This document shows positions 1 to 9,230 of a stretch of DNA of 64,000 nucleotides, piece by piece (within the stretch, counting starts at the first letter, position 1; every line of letters begins with the position of its first letter). The stretch is from assembly GCF_021043395.1 (NCBI RefSeq), contig NZ_JAJNKE010000002.1:201214-265213 (forward strand). Direction: 5' to 3'. The position numbers were made by a program, and so were the translations under genes. The notes under the pieces are model-generated. The model made no database searches. It was given only the letters and a program-made list of their open reading frames with translations, and was not told the DNA's origin. Source of the stretch: Clostridium guangxiense (GTDB lineage: Bacteria; Bacillota; Clostridia; Clostridiales; Clostridiaceae).

Positions 1-57
1 GATAGTAAAAAATTTATGATAAAATTATATTAAAGTTAAAAATGGAAGTGATATAGA

Positions 58-1233
58 TTGAAAACAACTTTAATAACAATTGGAAATATTATTTTAGCAT
101 TGTTAATGTTATTTTTATATACAATTTTATGGTACTATGTTGGCAAAAAGGGGATTAAAATATTTTTTTATAAAAGGGGAGATATAAAAACAAAAGCTTA
201 TTGGATTGTATTTTGGTTTTTAGCATTTTCCTTTATCTTGGCTGCTTTAGTTAGAAGTACAATGTCAATAAATAATAAGCTTACTGGAATTTTAACTACA
301 ATAGGTGCAGTTTCAATGGCTGCTTTTTGTTATCTTATAATATTATTTCCATTAACAGATTTAATGAGATTTATCTTTAATAAACTTGGGTTTTATGGAA
401 GCGTGAGGAATCATTTAAGCATAGCCTATGGCAGAGGAATTTCTATTTTTATAGCTGTTGTAATTATATTTTGTTTTGGATTGTGGCATGCTACTCATCA
501 ATCAGTAACTAGCTATAAATTGAACATAGATAAAAAAATGGGAAATATAAAAGAACTTAATATTGTAATGATAGCAGATGTCCACATGGGAATAATGATT
601 AAAGAAAAGGGAATTGACAAGCTTATAACCTCAATAAATAGGCTTAAGCCTGATATAGTTTTTTTCTGTGGTGATATGGTAGATGAAAGTACACCTACAA
701 GTTTAAAAATGTATTTTGGAAAGGAATTTAAAAATATAAAGTCTAAGTATGGAGTTTATTCTATTACCGGCAATCACGAATACGCTGGAGATGTATCTGA
801 AACCATTGAGTACATGAAAAAGGCAAACGTTAAGGTTTTAGAGGATGAAGTTGTTAAAGTTAACAATGAATTCTATGTGGTAGGGAGAAATGATGCAGCT
901 GATGGAAAAAAAGTGAAACTATTAAGCGAGCTTTTAAAAAAAGCAGATAAATCTCTTCCAATTATAGAATTAAATCATAGACCAGTAGCCATAGAAGAAG
1001 CGGAGAAAAATGGAGTTGATCTTCAGCTTTCTGGTCATACTCATGAAGGACAAATCTTTCCATTTAATCTTGTTACAAAAGCGGTATTTGAGGATGATTA
1101 TGGATATCTTAAAAAAGGTGAATTTAATTTAATAGTAACATCAGGTTATGGTACCTGGGGACCTCCTATAAGGATTGGAACAAAAGGTGAGATTGTTAAT
1201 ATTAAGCTTAAAATTGGAAAGGAGATTAAATGA
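58..1233 (+). CDS. Multi-pass membrane metallophosphoesterase (YkuE-like)
   Basis: The 391-residue protein begins at a TTG preceded by a GGAAGTGA ribosome binding site. The first 150 residues hold about four hydrophobic segments. The rest is a calcineurin-type metallophosphatase domain with the full set of metal-binding motifs: D-V-H at 174-176, G-D-x-x-x-D at 205-210, G-N-H-E at 238-241, an N-H-R-P motif near 306 and G-H-T-H-E-G-Q at 326-332. Family members hydrolyse phosphoesters with a two-metal centre; the substrate cannot be read from the sequence. The active domain follows the last membrane segment, so it is tethered to the membrane. It appears to be a single-gene unit. Confidence 0.85.
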   Translation: MKTTLITIGNIILALLMLFLYTILWYYVGKKGIKIFFYKRGDIKTKAYWIVFWFLAFSFILAALVRSTMSINNKLTGILTTIGAVSMAAFCYLIILFPLTDLMRFIFNKLGFYGSVRNHLSIAYGRGISIFIAVVIIFCFGLWHATHQSVTSYKLNIDKKMGNIKELNIVMIADVHMGIMIKEKGIDKLITSINRLKPDIVFFCGDMVDESTPTSLKMYFGKEFKNIKSKYGVYSITGNHEYAGDVSETIEYMKKANVKVLEDEVVKVNNEFYVVGRNDAADGKKVKLLSELLKKADKSLPIIELNHRPVAIEEAEKNGVDLQLSGHTHEGQIFPFNLVTKAVFEDDYGYLKKGEFNLIVTSGYGTWGPPIRIGTKGEIVNIKLKIGKEIK

Positions 1234-1255
1234 TTTCTCCTTTCCTTAAATTAAT

Positions 1256-1357
1256 TTAGTCAATTTTATTATTTAAAAATTCTTTAAAAGTATTCATGCT
1301 TTCATCAAATTCCTCTTTTTCTTTTTTACCAATACTTATAAATAAACAGTCTATTTG
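1256..1357 (-). pseudogene. Possible remnant of a decayed gene 3' end
   Basis: Read on the minus strand, this stretch encodes about 33 residues ending in ...FDESMNTFKEFLNNKID followed by TAA, and it opens directly after an in-frame TAG. The composition (KKEKEEFDESMNTF) looks like a real amphipathic C-terminal helix rather than random AT-rich DNA. There is no start codon or ribosome binding site. I infer a leftover C-terminus of a deleted gene, but chance is possible. Confidence 0.3.
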
Positions 1358-1425
1358 CTATAATTGCACGAAAACAGGATGGCAATATTTATCGCTTAAT
1401 AGTGACGTAAACTTAAATGTATTTA

Positions 1426-1454
1426 TTGACATATTTTGTTGCTGCATATATAAT
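1426..1454 (+). promoter_or_regulatory. Sigma-A promoter of bioYB
   Basis: A perfect TTGACA at 1426-1431 is separated by 17 bases from a perfect TATAAT at 1449-1454. The predicted transcription start near 1461 falls at the left edge of the BirA operator, so a bound repressor would block initiation. Confidence 0.8.
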
Positions 1455-1459
1455 TATAT

Positions 1460-1493
1460 ATTGTAAACTTTAAAACGTATAGAGGTTTACAAT
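1460..1493. promoter_or_regulatory. BirA operator
   Basis: The inverted repeat ATTGTAAAC (1460-1468) and GTTTACAAT (1485-1493) with a 16-base spacer matches the known biotin-repressor operator (TTGTAAAC, spacer 14-16, GTTTACAA). It lies just downstream of the -10 box and upstream of bioY. Binding by a bifunctional BirA/biotinyl-AMP repressor is inferred; the birA gene is not in the window. Confidence 0.85.
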
Positions 1494-1517
1494 AAGTAAT
1501 TACATAGGGGGCATTTT

Positions 1518-2072
1518 ATGAAAATAAAAACGAGAGATATGATTTTAGTAGCATTATTTGCAGCCTTAACAGTAGTAGGAGGATATATAAGTATACCAAT
1601 AGGAAGTGTTCCAATTACACTGCAAAGCTTTTTTTCTTTACTTTCAGGTATATTACTTGGACCATTTTTAGGGGGGGTATCTCAATTAGTTTATGTAATA
1701 ATTGGACTTATAGGGTTGCCGGTATTTGCAGGAGGATCTGGGGGAATCTCATCAATTTTTCACCCATCTTTTGGATACTTGATTGGATACATTGTAGCGC
1801 CGATTGTGGTTGGTAAAATTATAAAGACTGATGATAATACTAAGTTTATGAAATTATTAGTAGCTTGTATTCTAGGAAGTTTAGCAATTTATGTACTAGG
1901 AATACCATATATGTATGTTATATTAAAATATGTATCGCATGTTAACATGACTTTACTTAAAACTTTTGAAATTGGTTGTTTTGTGTTTATTCCGGGTGAT
2001 ATCCTTAAGTGTATAATTGCTTCTATTATAAGCATTAAAATACTACCAGCTGTAAAAAGCATAAGAAACTAG
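1518..2072 (+). CDS. bioY: BioY, substrate-binding subunit of an ECF biotin transporter
   Basis: This 184-residue integral membrane protein has the BioY pattern: an N-terminal segment ending in IPIGSVPITLQSF, a glycine-rich LLGPFLGGVSQLVYVIIGLIGLPVFAGGSGG stretch (about 46-76) and about six membrane segments. BioY proteins bind biotin and work alone or with a shared ECF energy module, which is not encoded nearby. The ATG follows a strong AGGGGGC site. It sits 10 bases upstream of bioB in one operon under the BirA operator, so uptake and synthesis are co-regulated. Confidence 0.93.
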   Translation: MKIKTRDMILVALFAALTVVGGYISIPIGSVPITLQSFFSLLSGILLGPFLGGVSQLVYVIIGLIGLPVFAGGSGGISSIFHPSFGYLIGYIVAPIVVGKIIKTDDNTKFMKLLVACILGSLAIYVLGIPYMYVILKYVSHVNMTLLKTFEIGCFVFIPGDILKCIIASIISIKILPAVKSIRN

Positions 2073-2082
2073 GTGTGAAAGT

Positions 2083-3069
2083 ATGGACAAGCTAGAAAAT
2101 ACAATAATTGAAGTGTGTACAAAAATTTTAAATGAGCATGATATAAATGCTTACGAAGCTGAAGCATTAGGTACAGCAAGTGGAAGCGATATATTTTTGC
2201 TGTGTGCATTTGCAAATAAAATAAGGGAAAAGTTTACAGGAAATAAGGTTGATTTATGTTCTGTAATAAATGCAAAATCAGGAAATTGCTCTGAGGATTG
2301 CGCATTTTGTTCTCAATCGGCACATCATAATACAAATGTTAAATGTTATCCGCTGTTAGAAAAAGAAAAAATAGTTGAAATGGCAGTTCAGCGTGAAAAA
2401 ATGGGAGCTAAGCATTGTGATATAGCAACTAGTGGACTTGGTTATACTGGAAAAGAAGAGAACTTTGAAAAGATACTTAATGCCTTTAAGGAAATGAAGA
2501 AAAAAACAAATCTAAAGCTTTGTGCTTGTCTTGGAACTCTTAAGAAAGAGGCGGCTTTTAAGCTGGTGGAGGTTGGTGTTGAGAGGTACAATCATAACCT
2601 TGAAACTTCAAGAAGTTTTTTTAAGAATATAGTTACTACTCATGGATATGATGAGCGAATTGACACAATAAGGTATGCAAAAGAAGCCGGAATGGAAGTA
2701 TGTTCTGGTATGATTATAGGCATGGGAGAGACTATGGAGCAAAGGATAGAACATGCATTCTTGTTAAAGGAACTTAAAGTTGATGCTGTACCGGTTAATG
2801 TTTTAAATCCTATCAAAGGAACTAAGCTTGAGAATTCAGAAGCCCTTTCGCCATTAGAAATATTAAAGACATTTGCAATAATAAGATTAATTTTACCGGA
2901 TAAAAATATAAGATATGCAGGGGGAAGGGAAGTTAATCTTAAAAGTTTACAACCGCTTGGGCTTATTTCAGGATTAAATGGTATGCTTATTGGCAATTAC
3001 TTAACAACTTCTGGTAGAATAGTAGAAGATGATTTAGAAATGTTAAAAGATTTGGAACTTTCATTTTAG
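2083..3069 (+). CDS. bioB: Biotin synthase BioB
   Basis: The 328-residue radical-SAM enzyme inserts sulfur into dethiobiotin, the last step of biotin synthesis. The C-x3-C-x2-C cluster motif is at C69, C73 and C76 (NCSEDCAFCSQSAHH), and the downstream ATSG, YNHNLETS, CSGMIIGMGE and NVLNPIKGT blocks are characteristic of BioB. The length is normal. Translation starts at an ATG with an AGGTG site ten bases after bioY. The other biotin genes (bioA, bioD, bioF) are not in the window, so the host may complete the pathway elsewhere or use dethiobiotin. Confidence 0.96.
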   Translation: MDKLENTIIEVCTKILNEHDINAYEAEALGTASGSDIFLLCAFANKIREKFTGNKVDLCSVINAKSGNCSEDCAFCSQSAHHNTNVKCYPLLEKEKIVEMAVQREKMGAKHCDIATSGLGYTGKEENFEKILNAFKEMKKKTNLKLCACLGTLKKEAAFKLVEVGVERYNHNLETSRSFFKNIVTTHGYDERIDTIRYAKEAGMEVCSGMIIGMGETMEQRIEHAFLLKELKVDAVPVNVLNPIKGTKLENSEALSPLEILKTFAIIRLILPDKNIRYAGGREVNLKSLQPLGLISGLNGMLIGNYLTTSGRIVEDDLEMLKDLELSF

Positions 3070-3086
3070 ATAGAGGCTGCATTTAA

Positions 3087-3125
3087 AAATAGAGTATGAC
3101 AAAACAATTTTGTCATACTCTATTT
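3087..3125 (+). terminator. Terminator of the bioYB operon
   Basis: An 18-bp perfect stem, AAATAGAGTATGACAAAA and its complement with a CAA loop, follows bioB by 17 bases. The A-rich start and T-rich end of the stem let it act in both directions. Confidence 0.8.
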
Positions 3126-3279
3126 ATATCTTATTATAGATTCATGGATTAATGCGATATTATCTTAAATTTATAAAAATAATATAAAATTCATATAAAT
3201 AACATTGATATTATAGAAAAAAATAATCATAATAAAAATATGGTGAATTGAAAATTGGCTACAAGACTGGGGGTGTATT

Positions 3280-4182
3280 ATGGAAAGGGAAGTTTTATTG
3301 GTTGAAGATGTACATAAAATCATAGATGGTAGGGAAATTATAAAAGGTATAAGTTTTTCGATAAAAGAAGGAGAGGTTTTAGGATTTTTGGGTCCAAATG
3401 GAGCAGGAAAATCTACAACTCTAAGAATGATTGTTGGACTTTCAAAGCCAACTTCAGGTAAAATAGAAGTTTGTGGTTACTCTATAATTAAGGATTATGT
3501 GAAAGCAATGTCAAGCGTAGGGTGTATAATAGAAGGCCCAGATTTATATGGTTATATGAGTGGTATGGATAATCTAGAAATGCTTGCTGCTATGGAGAAA
3601 AATATCACTAAGGAGGATATTCTAGAAGCGGTAAGGCTGGTTGATATGGAGAAGCATATTAATGATAAGGTAAATACATATTCACTTGGAATGAAGCAGC
3701 GAATGGGATTAGCACAGGCACTTATGAATCATCCTAAATTACTTATTTTAGACGAGCCTACTAATGGACTTGATCCTGCGGGTATAAATGAACTTAGAAA
3801 TCTTATTAGAAAACTTTCTAAAAAAGAAAAGATATCTGTACTAATATCAAGTCATCTTATAGCTGAAATTGAACTTATATGCGACAAAGTATCTATTATT
3901 AAAGACGGAGCAGTACTTAAAAATGCGTCCGTAAAAGAACTTTTGAGAACAAAGGAAACTTTTTTTGAACTTGATGACAATGAAAAGGGAATTGAGATTT
4001 TGAAAAAAAATTGGGGAATAAAAGGAAAAATAAGAGGCAGTAAAATTGAAGCAGTAGTGGATGAAAATAAGGTCGCTGAAATTAACGCTTCTTTTATAAA
4101 AGAAGGGTTAAAACTTAAATTTGTAGATAACAAGCGCAAGAACTTGGAAGAATTATTTTTAAACATTACAGAGGAAAATTAG
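3280..4182 (+). CDS. ABC transporter ATP-binding protein (BcrA/drug-exporter type)
   Basis: The 300-residue ATPase has Walker A GPNGAGKST at 38-46, signature SLGMKQRMG near 138 and Walker B LLILDEPTNGLDP near 158, then a C-terminal extension of about 80 residues typical of the BcrA/NatA group. It powers the permease encoded 17 bases downstream. Such two-gene exporters often give resistance to antimicrobial peptides or export lipids or peptides; no substrate is shown here. The ATG has a GGGGGTG site. Confidence 0.9.
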   Translation: MEREVLLVEDVHKIIDGREIIKGISFSIKEGEVLGFLGPNGAGKSTTLRMIVGLSKPTSGKIEVCGYSIIKDYVKAMSSVGCIIEGPDLYGYMSGMDNLEMLAAMEKNITKEDILEAVRLVDMEKHINDKVNTYSLGMKQRMGLAQALMNHPKLLILDEPTNGLDPAGINELRNLIRKLSKKEKISVLISSHLIAEIELICDKVSIIKDGAVLKNASVKELLRTKETFFELDDNEKGIEILKKNWGIKGKIRGSKIEAVVDENKVAEINASFIKEGLKLKFVDNKRKNLEELFLNITEEN

Positions 4183-4198
4183 AGAGGGGGAGAGGAAT

Positions 4199-5197
4199 TT
4201 GGTAAAACTTATTAAAAATGAGATCATAAAGATGCTATTTAAAAAAAAGCTGATTCTCATTTTAGCAATATTGATACTTGAAACAAGTGCCTTTGCCTAT
4301 GGTCAAAATGTAAGGTATAAGAGAACCATAGAGGGATATACAAAAAATCAAAGTAAAAATTACAATTGGAAACCGCTTATAAATCAGCAAATTGATGATA
4401 TAAAAAATAAGCTTTCTTATAAAAATGTAAAAAAATCTGATGAAAGAATTATGAAAATACAGCTTGAGCAATATAAGTATTATTTAAAAAAGAATATAAG
4501 CCCTGCAGCTATATCTGCTTCTAAGTTTACATCAGAACTTATGGAACAATCAGCTTTAATGCTCTTACCTCTTCTCATAATAATACTTGCAGGAGATATT
4601 GTATCTGGCGAGTTCTCATCAAAAACTATTAAGGTTTTGCTCACACGTGCAGTACCTAGGTGGAAAATACTTTTAAGCAAATATACTGCGCTTATATTAA
4701 TGTCAGCCTTTGTAGTTTTTTTATCTGCTGTTGTTTCTCTGGGGATTTCTGAATTTACCTTTAAAGATTTTGGTTTTATGGAGCCAGTTATAAGTGGATA
4801 TAAGGTTGTAAATGGAGTAGTAAATGCCTCTAGTGTTGTACAAATTTATCAGTGGCAGTATTTACTGCTAGTTTGTTCTTTGAATTTTTTTGAGGCAGCA
4901 GTAATAGCTACAATAGCCTTTATGGTATCAATTTTAGTGAGAAGTACAGCGGCATCAATAGGAATAATGATGGCAGGTCTTATAGGTGGCAGTCTCTTAA
5001 GAGTATTTTTAACTGATTGGCCTTTTGCAAAATACTTTTTTGCCGTAAATCTTCAAACTTCTCAATACCTTACGGGAAATTTTAAAGGTGTGCCAGGTAT
5101 GAGCCTTGTTTCTTCTATGTGTGTACTTATAGTATGGATTGTAACTTCACTTATAATTAGTTTTTTTGCATTTACTAGGAGAGATGTACTTGTTTAG
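4199..5197 (+). CDS. ABC-2 type membrane permease
   Basis: This 332-residue partner of the preceding ATPase begins at TTG, preceded by GAGGGGGAGAGG. It has one N-terminal membrane segment, a charged external loop of about 95 residues (40-120), then five further hydrophobic segments and the typical AGDIVSGEFSSKTIKVLLTR motif of ABC-2 permeases near residue 137. The large loop after the first segment is usual for bacitracin/lantibiotic-type exporters. It is co-transcribed with the ATPase and probably with the SGNH hydrolase 12 bases downstream. Confidence 0.87.
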   Translation: MVKLIKNEIIKMLFKKKLILILAILILETSAFAYGQNVRYKRTIEGYTKNQSKNYNWKPLINQQIDDIKNKLSYKNVKKSDERIMKIQLEQYKYYLKKNISPAAISASKFTSELMEQSALMLLPLLIIILAGDIVSGEFSSKTIKVLLTRAVPRWKILLSKYTALILMSAFVVFLSAVVSLGISEFTFKDFGFMEPVISGYKVVNGVVNASSVVQIYQWQYLLLVCSLNFFEAAVIATIAFMVSILVRSTAASIGIMMAGLIGGSLLRVFLTDWPFAKYFFAVNLQTSQYLTGNFKGVPGMSLVSSMCVLIVWIVTSLIISFFAFTRRDVLV

Positions 5198-5209
5198 GGG
5201 TGAGAAGTT

Positions 5210-5998
5210 ATGAAAAAAATAATTTTATATTTTGTGGCAGTAGTATCAATATTAGTGATTGTTGTGTCAATGTGGGGAATTGGAAATTCAATCTTGCTTA
5301 CAACAGGTAAAGTTGAAGATAAGGATATTAAAAAGAGTATTAGCGAAGTAGCAGCGGTTAAAAGTATATCTAAACCTAAAGGAGATTATTACAATATACT
5401 GGTTCTTGGAGATTCACTTGCAAAAGGTACAGGGGATGAAACTAATAAAGGGTTTGCAGCATATTTTGCGGACTATGTTAAAAAGAAAACTTCTAAGAAG
5501 GTTAAACTTGATAACTTAGGAGTTAATGGAGATATTTCAACTGGACTACTAGAAATAGTTAGGAGCAAGAATGCTGCTAGCCTAATCAAATATTCAAATA
5601 CTATACTTATATCTATAGGAGGAAATGAGATAAGTAAGATTAGAAGATATGATGCTGTTTCGCAAGCCGCTCAGATTAAAACAATTGAGGATATTTACTT
5701 AAGTAATTTAAAAAGTATTTTTGAAACAATAAGGCAGCAAAATAAAAATTGTAAAATTGTTTTTATAGGCTTGTATAACCCTTTTGGAGATAATATTGGC
5801 TCGGATAAAGTAAAGCTAATAAATGATTGGAATAAGGAAACTCAAGATGTTATAGCAGATGATTCTAACAGTGTATTTATACCGACTTATGATTTATTTA
5901 AATATAATTCTAAAGAATATCTCACAATAGATAATTTTCATCCTAACGGCAGCGGATATAAAGCAATTTCTAAAAGAATAGAAGAAGTGGTTAAGTAA
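5210..5998 (+). CDS. Membrane-anchored SGNH/GDSL hydrolase
   Basis: The 262-residue protein has an N-terminal membrane anchor (about 4-24) and then a GDSL-family esterase fold: VLGDSLAKG with catalytic Ser69, the LGVNGD glycine block, the ISIGGNE asparagine block, and a C-terminal DNFHPNGSGY that supplies the Asp-x-x-His pair. Family members are lipases, deacetylases or lysophospholipases; here the active site would be outside the cell. Position in the ABC exporter operon suggests a shared role in envelope or exported-substrate handling, which is inference. Confidence 0.87.
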   Translation: MKKIILYFVAVVSILVIVVSMWGIGNSILLTTGKVEDKDIKKSISEVAAVKSISKPKGDYYNILVLGDSLAKGTGDETNKGFAAYFADYVKKKTSKKVKLDNLGVNGDISTGLLEIVRSKNAASLIKYSNTILISIGGNEISKIRRYDAVSQAAQIKTIEDIYLSNLKSIFETIRQQNKNCKIVFIGLYNPFGDNIGSDKVKLINDWNKETQDVIADDSNSVFIPTYDLFKYNSKEYLTIDNFHPNGSGYKAISKRIEEVVK

Positions 5999-6057
5999 CA
6001 GTCAAAACCAAAAGCAAGCAGAAAAGAAGGCCACGAGGTCATGGAAGATTAATGTAA

Positions 6058-6102
6058 CAGGGTTTAGAAATACAACTATTAATTATTGAATTTCTAAGCC
6101 TG
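6058..6102. terminator. Hairpin between convergent genes
   Basis: CAGGGTTTAGAAAT (6058-6071) pairs with ATTTCTAAGCCTG (6090-6102) across an 18-base loop. It lies between the SGNH hydrolase gene and the convergent MATE gene. There is no clear T-run, so its action as a terminator is uncertain. Confidence 0.4.
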
Positions 6103-6156
6103 CTTACGATTTAGGCTCTAAGAAGATTCATTGTGTCAGATAAGTATTTAGCTACA

Positions 6157-7509
6157 TTAAAATCCTTCACTTAGTTTTTTGAATTTTTTTCTAAATAAAA
6201 TAAATATTAAAGTCCCATCAAATATCCACTGAATAGAAGTAATTATCCACACATACATTACAGATAATCTCATTATGTGGATAAATATAAACATAAGAGG
6301 CATTCTTATAAGCCAGCTTGATATCATGGAAACCTTGAAGGGAGTTTTTGTATCACCGATTCCTTTTAAAATTCCACCAGCAATCATTGATAGGGCAATG
6401 AAGGGCTGCTCTATTGATGCAATCATAACGCATAAAGTACCCTCATTAATTACTTGATGGGCATTAGAATTTATAAACAATGAAACAAGTTGACTAGGAA
6501 GCATTAAAAATATGGCTGAACATATAAGCATAATAAAAGTGCCTAAAAATAGTGATGAATAGGCGTATTCTTTAGCTTTTTCATAATCCTTCTCACCAAA
6601 CTTTTGGCCTACAAGTGCTGTTGCAGCTATGGCGAAGCCCCAACCTGGCATAAATGATATAGATTCTATTGAAGTTGTTATTTGATTTGCAGCAAAGGCT
6701 AAACTTCCAAGTATAACAATAAAAAAATTACTTATTAATCTACTTATACTAAGGGAACCTTCTTGCAAGGAAGCTGGAAGGGAAAGTCTTAAAAGGCTTT
6801 TAACCATAGTAATATTAAGTTTTTTAATGTAACTAATTCTAACTTTGGTTTTTGAATATTTAAGTATGTAAAAGAAGATGAATATAAATCCTATTATTTG
6901 AGCAGTACAGGTAGCTATTCCAGAACCAGTCACGCCAAAGGAATGTACTCCAAAGTTACCAAAGATAAGTATGTAGTCAAGAGTTAAATTTATTAAGGTA
7001 ACTATAATTGATGCAATTAAAGGTGTTTTCGTGTTTCCACAGCCTCTCAGAGAAGCATTTAAACTATTCATAAGCATATTGAAAAATATACCAATTGATG
7101 CTATTTTTATAAAAGGAGTTGCTGTAGTTATTATATTTTCCTGAGTTCCAATTACTCTAAATAAATGTGTTGAAAAGAAAAACAATATAAACCAGGCAAA
7201 TATGGAAATTATGAACGCAAACAAAAACCCTAAAGTAGCATATTCCTCTGCAAGCTTGTCTTTTTTTTCACCAATTTTTCTTGCAACTAAAGAAGATATA
7301 CCAATGGAAATACCATTAGCTACAAGTATGTTTGAAAATGTATATATAGTTTCAGTGCTTAAACCAACGCTGCTTACTGCTAAATCTCCACCATATTGTC
7401 CAACCATCATGGTATCAAAAACTCCAATCATGGTGTATAGTGTCATTTCGAAAACAGCAGGTAGAGCTATCTTTAAAACATCAAAAATGATTTCTTTTTT
7501 TAGTTTCAT
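6157..7509 (-). CDS. MATE family efflux transporter
   Basis: This 450-residue protein has about twelve hydrophobic segments in two homologous halves, as in MATE pumps, which expel cationic drugs or metabolites using a Na+ or H+ gradient. The first half begins ALPAVFEMTLYTMIGVFDTMMVGQYGGDLAVSSVGL and the second LSLPASLQEGSLSISRLISNFFIVILG. The ATG is preceded by a GGGGGG site. It is convergent with the SGNH gene and divergent from the flavodoxin gene. The substrate is unknown. Confidence 0.92.
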   Translation of the reverse strand: MKLKKEIIFDVLKIALPAVFEMTLYTMIGVFDTMMVGQYGGDLAVSSVGLSTETIYTFSNILVANGISIGISSLVARKIGEKKDKLAEEYATLGFLFAFIISIFAWFILFFFSTHLFRVIGTQENIITTATPFIKIASIGIFFNMLMNSLNASLRGCGNTKTPLIASIIVTLINLTLDYILIFGNFGVHSFGVTGSGIATCTAQIIGFIFIFFYILKYSKTKVRISYIKKLNITMVKSLLRLSLPASLQEGSLSISRLISNFFIVILGSLAFAANQITTSIESISFMPGWGFAIAATALVGQKFGEKDYEKAKEYAYSSLFLGTFIMLICSAIFLMLPSQLVSLFINSNAHQVINEGTLCVMIASIEQPFIALSMIAGGILKGIGDTKTPFKVSMISSWLIRMPLMFIFIHIMRLSVMYVWIITSIQWIFDGTLIFILFRKKFKKLSEGF

Positions 7510-7610
7510 AATGTGATTGTCCCCCCTAAAAAATGTACTTCAACATTATATCATACTTTATTTTTTAGATTGTATCTTATAATGTATATGAAGTAAATAT
7601 ATTAAAGAAT

Positions 7611-7725
7611 TTAACTCAGAGTACAGAGTAGAGTGAATGTGGATTTACATTTCGTTTCACTCAGGTAAATCTTGAAACTTATATGATGTCAGCTACGCTG
7701 AATACTATTAGTTTTACTATGTAAG
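7611..7725. repeat. Half copy of the foldback repeat (type 2)
   Basis: From TTAACTCAGAGTACAGAGTA through the TTTCGTTTCACTCAGGTAAATC and TGTCAGCTACGCTGA cassettes, this stretch matches one half of the 252-bp copies at 20229 and 35444. The matching right arm is missing, so this is a truncated or decayed member. It lies in the 300-base divergent region between the MATE and flavodoxin genes. Confidence 0.75.
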
Positions 7726-7818
7726 ATGATTAGAAAAGAAATGTTATTAACTTAATTTTACTGTATAATGTATATAAAGATATATGTCATTATATAATTA
7801 ATTAAAGGGGTGAAAGCT

Positions 7819-8271
7819 GTGAAAAGACTTATAATTTATGAATCAGTACATCACGGAAATACAGAAAAAATTGCTAAGGTTATGGCAGAAGTTTTAAAAG
7901 CAGAGCTCAAAAGACCAAATGATGTAAATATTGATAGTTTAAAGGATTATGATTTAATAGGATTTGGTTCTGGAATATACTATGGTAAATTTCATAAAAA
8001 TATTTTAGAATTAATAAAGAAAATAAGAGGTGGAAACAATCAAAAGACCTTTGTTTTTTCAACAAGCGGACAAGGAAGAGAACAATATAACGATTCACTG
8101 AAGAAAGAGTTCACTGAAAAGGGCTTTAAAGTGATTGGCAGCTTTGCGTGCAAGGGATTTGACACATACGGACCATTTAAGCTAATAGGAGGAATAGCAA
8201 AGGGAAGACCAAATGAGGATGATATTTCAAAAGCAAGAGAATTTGCAATGAAATTAAGCTTATATGAATAA
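7819..8271 (+). CDS. Flavodoxin-family protein
   Basis: The 150-residue protein has the flavodoxin fold signature: an N-terminal strand RLIIYESVHHGNTEKIAKVM whose HHGNTEK loop would hold the FMN phosphate, DLIGFGSGIYYGKFHKN in the middle and STSGQGREQYN in the third loop. It probably carries electrons in an anaerobic redox pathway. The GTG at 7819 is chosen because AAAGGGG (7804-7810) is spaced 8 bases from it; an upstream in-frame GTG at 7810 lies inside that site. The gene stands alone. Confidence 0.85.
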   Translation: MKRLIIYESVHHGNTEKIAKVMAEVLKAELKRPNDVNIDSLKDYDLIGFGSGIYYGKFHKNILELIKKIRGGNNQKTFVFSTSGQGREQYNDSLKKEFTEKGFKVIGSFACKGFDTYGPFKLIGGIAKGRPNEDDISKAREFAMKLSLYE

Positions 8272-8283
8272 AAGTGCAGCTAA

Positions 8284-8313
8284 TGCTGGAGGTAAAACTT
8301 CAGTGTTTTTTAT
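8284..8313 (+). terminator. Terminator after the flavodoxin gene
   Basis: The stem CTGGAG (8286-8291) pairs with CTTCAG (8298-8303) and is followed by TGTTTTTTATTTT. It is short, but the T-run is good. Confidence 0.6.
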
Positions 8314-8674
8314 TTTCAAGTAGTTTATTTACAAAATAAAAGGGTGAAAATGTAGAAAGATACAGATAAATAAAAGTTTACAAAAAATGTGCTAAAGTGT
8401 TATTATTTAATGTAAAGAAAAATATTTAATTTAAAAAGAGGTGTTCAAAGTGTAGATTTAATTTTTTTATTAAATAGCATTTTTAAGATTGTTAGTAAAT
8501 ATTATATAAAAATTTTAATATTCTTTTAAATAATAAATTTCTAAAGTCTCTTCAATTAATAATACAATTATTCTTTAAATTCATATCAAAACTACTTCTT
8601 TAAAGTATATCTTGCGATGTAATGAGCTTTTTAATGAAATGCTAAAAATAAGGTAAAAGCGGAGGCGGCTTCTC
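8314..8674. other. AT-rich leader region upstream of the uviA-like gene
   Basis: I see no gene, repeat member or strong palindrome here. A TTTACA at about 8376, the type of -35 box used by TcdR/UviA sigma factors, is not followed by an obvious matching -10 box at the right distance. The promoter of the sigma gene presumably lies here but cannot be placed. Confidence 0.4.
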
Positions 8675-9229
8675 ATGTCAGACGGTTTTTACAGAGTGGT
8701 TAATGATGCTCAAAGTAATGATAAGCAGGCTATCATGTTGATAATAAATAAGTTTAAACCGCTGATAAAAAAATACAGTTATTTATTAAAATATGATGAT
8801 GCTAGCTCAGATTTAACTATTTCTCTTATAGAGATAATAAAAAAAATACCTGTATGTACAAATGCAAATTTAAAAAGTGATAAATTTCTCGTTGGGTATA
8901 TTGCTTCAGCCATAAAAAATAGGTATATATACTTATCTAAAAAGTATTATAGAGTATATTTGAATGAGACTAGTTTAAATTTAAATAATATAAAGAGTAG
9001 TGAAAATATAGATTTAGATGATAAGATATTTGTTTGGGAACTACTGGACAAGTTATCAAAAACCCAAAGAGAAGTTTTGATATTAAAATTTATTAAAGAT
9101 TATAGCGATAAAGATATATCTAAGACTTTAAAGATATCAAGACAGTCAGTAAATAGAACTAAAAACAGAGGATTAGATAATATGAGAAGATATATAGGGT
9201 GTAAGAATATTAGTGCAAGGAGGTGGTAG
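8675..9229 (+). CDS. UviA/TcdR/BotR-type alternative sigma factor
   Basis: The 184-residue protein resembles the group 5 sigma factors that switch on clostridial toxins and bacteriocins (TcdR, BotR, TetR, UviA). The match runs the whole length: region 2 FKPLIKKYSYLLKYDDASSDL, then LLDKLSKTQREVLILKFIKDYSDKDISKTLKISRQSVNRTKNRGL as region 4. It would direct RNA polymerase to a few special promoters. The ATG follows GGAGG. The UviB-like holin gene starts one base after its stop codon, the same order as uviA-uviB of the C. perfringens bacteriocin plasmid. No toxin or bacteriocin gene follows, so its regulon is not evident. Confidence 0.8.
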   Translation: MSDGFYRVVNDAQSNDKQAIMLIINKFKPLIKKYSYLLKYDDASSDLTISLIEIIKKIPVCTNANLKSDKFLVGYIASAIKNRYIYLSKKYYRVYLNETSLNLNNIKSSENIDLDDKIFVWELLDKLSKTQREVLILKFIKDYSDKDISKTLKISRQSVNRTKNRGLDNMRRYIGCKNISARRW

Positions 9230-9230
9230 T

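Noticed and set aside
2640..2996. A 118-codon open frame on the strand opposite bioB
   Set aside because: It is a mirror of conserved bioB coding sequence with no ribosome binding site.
8375..8410. TTTACA as a self-regulated promoter for the UviA-like sigma factor
   Set aside because: No CT-rich -10 box of the TcdR/UviA type is found at the proper spacing.
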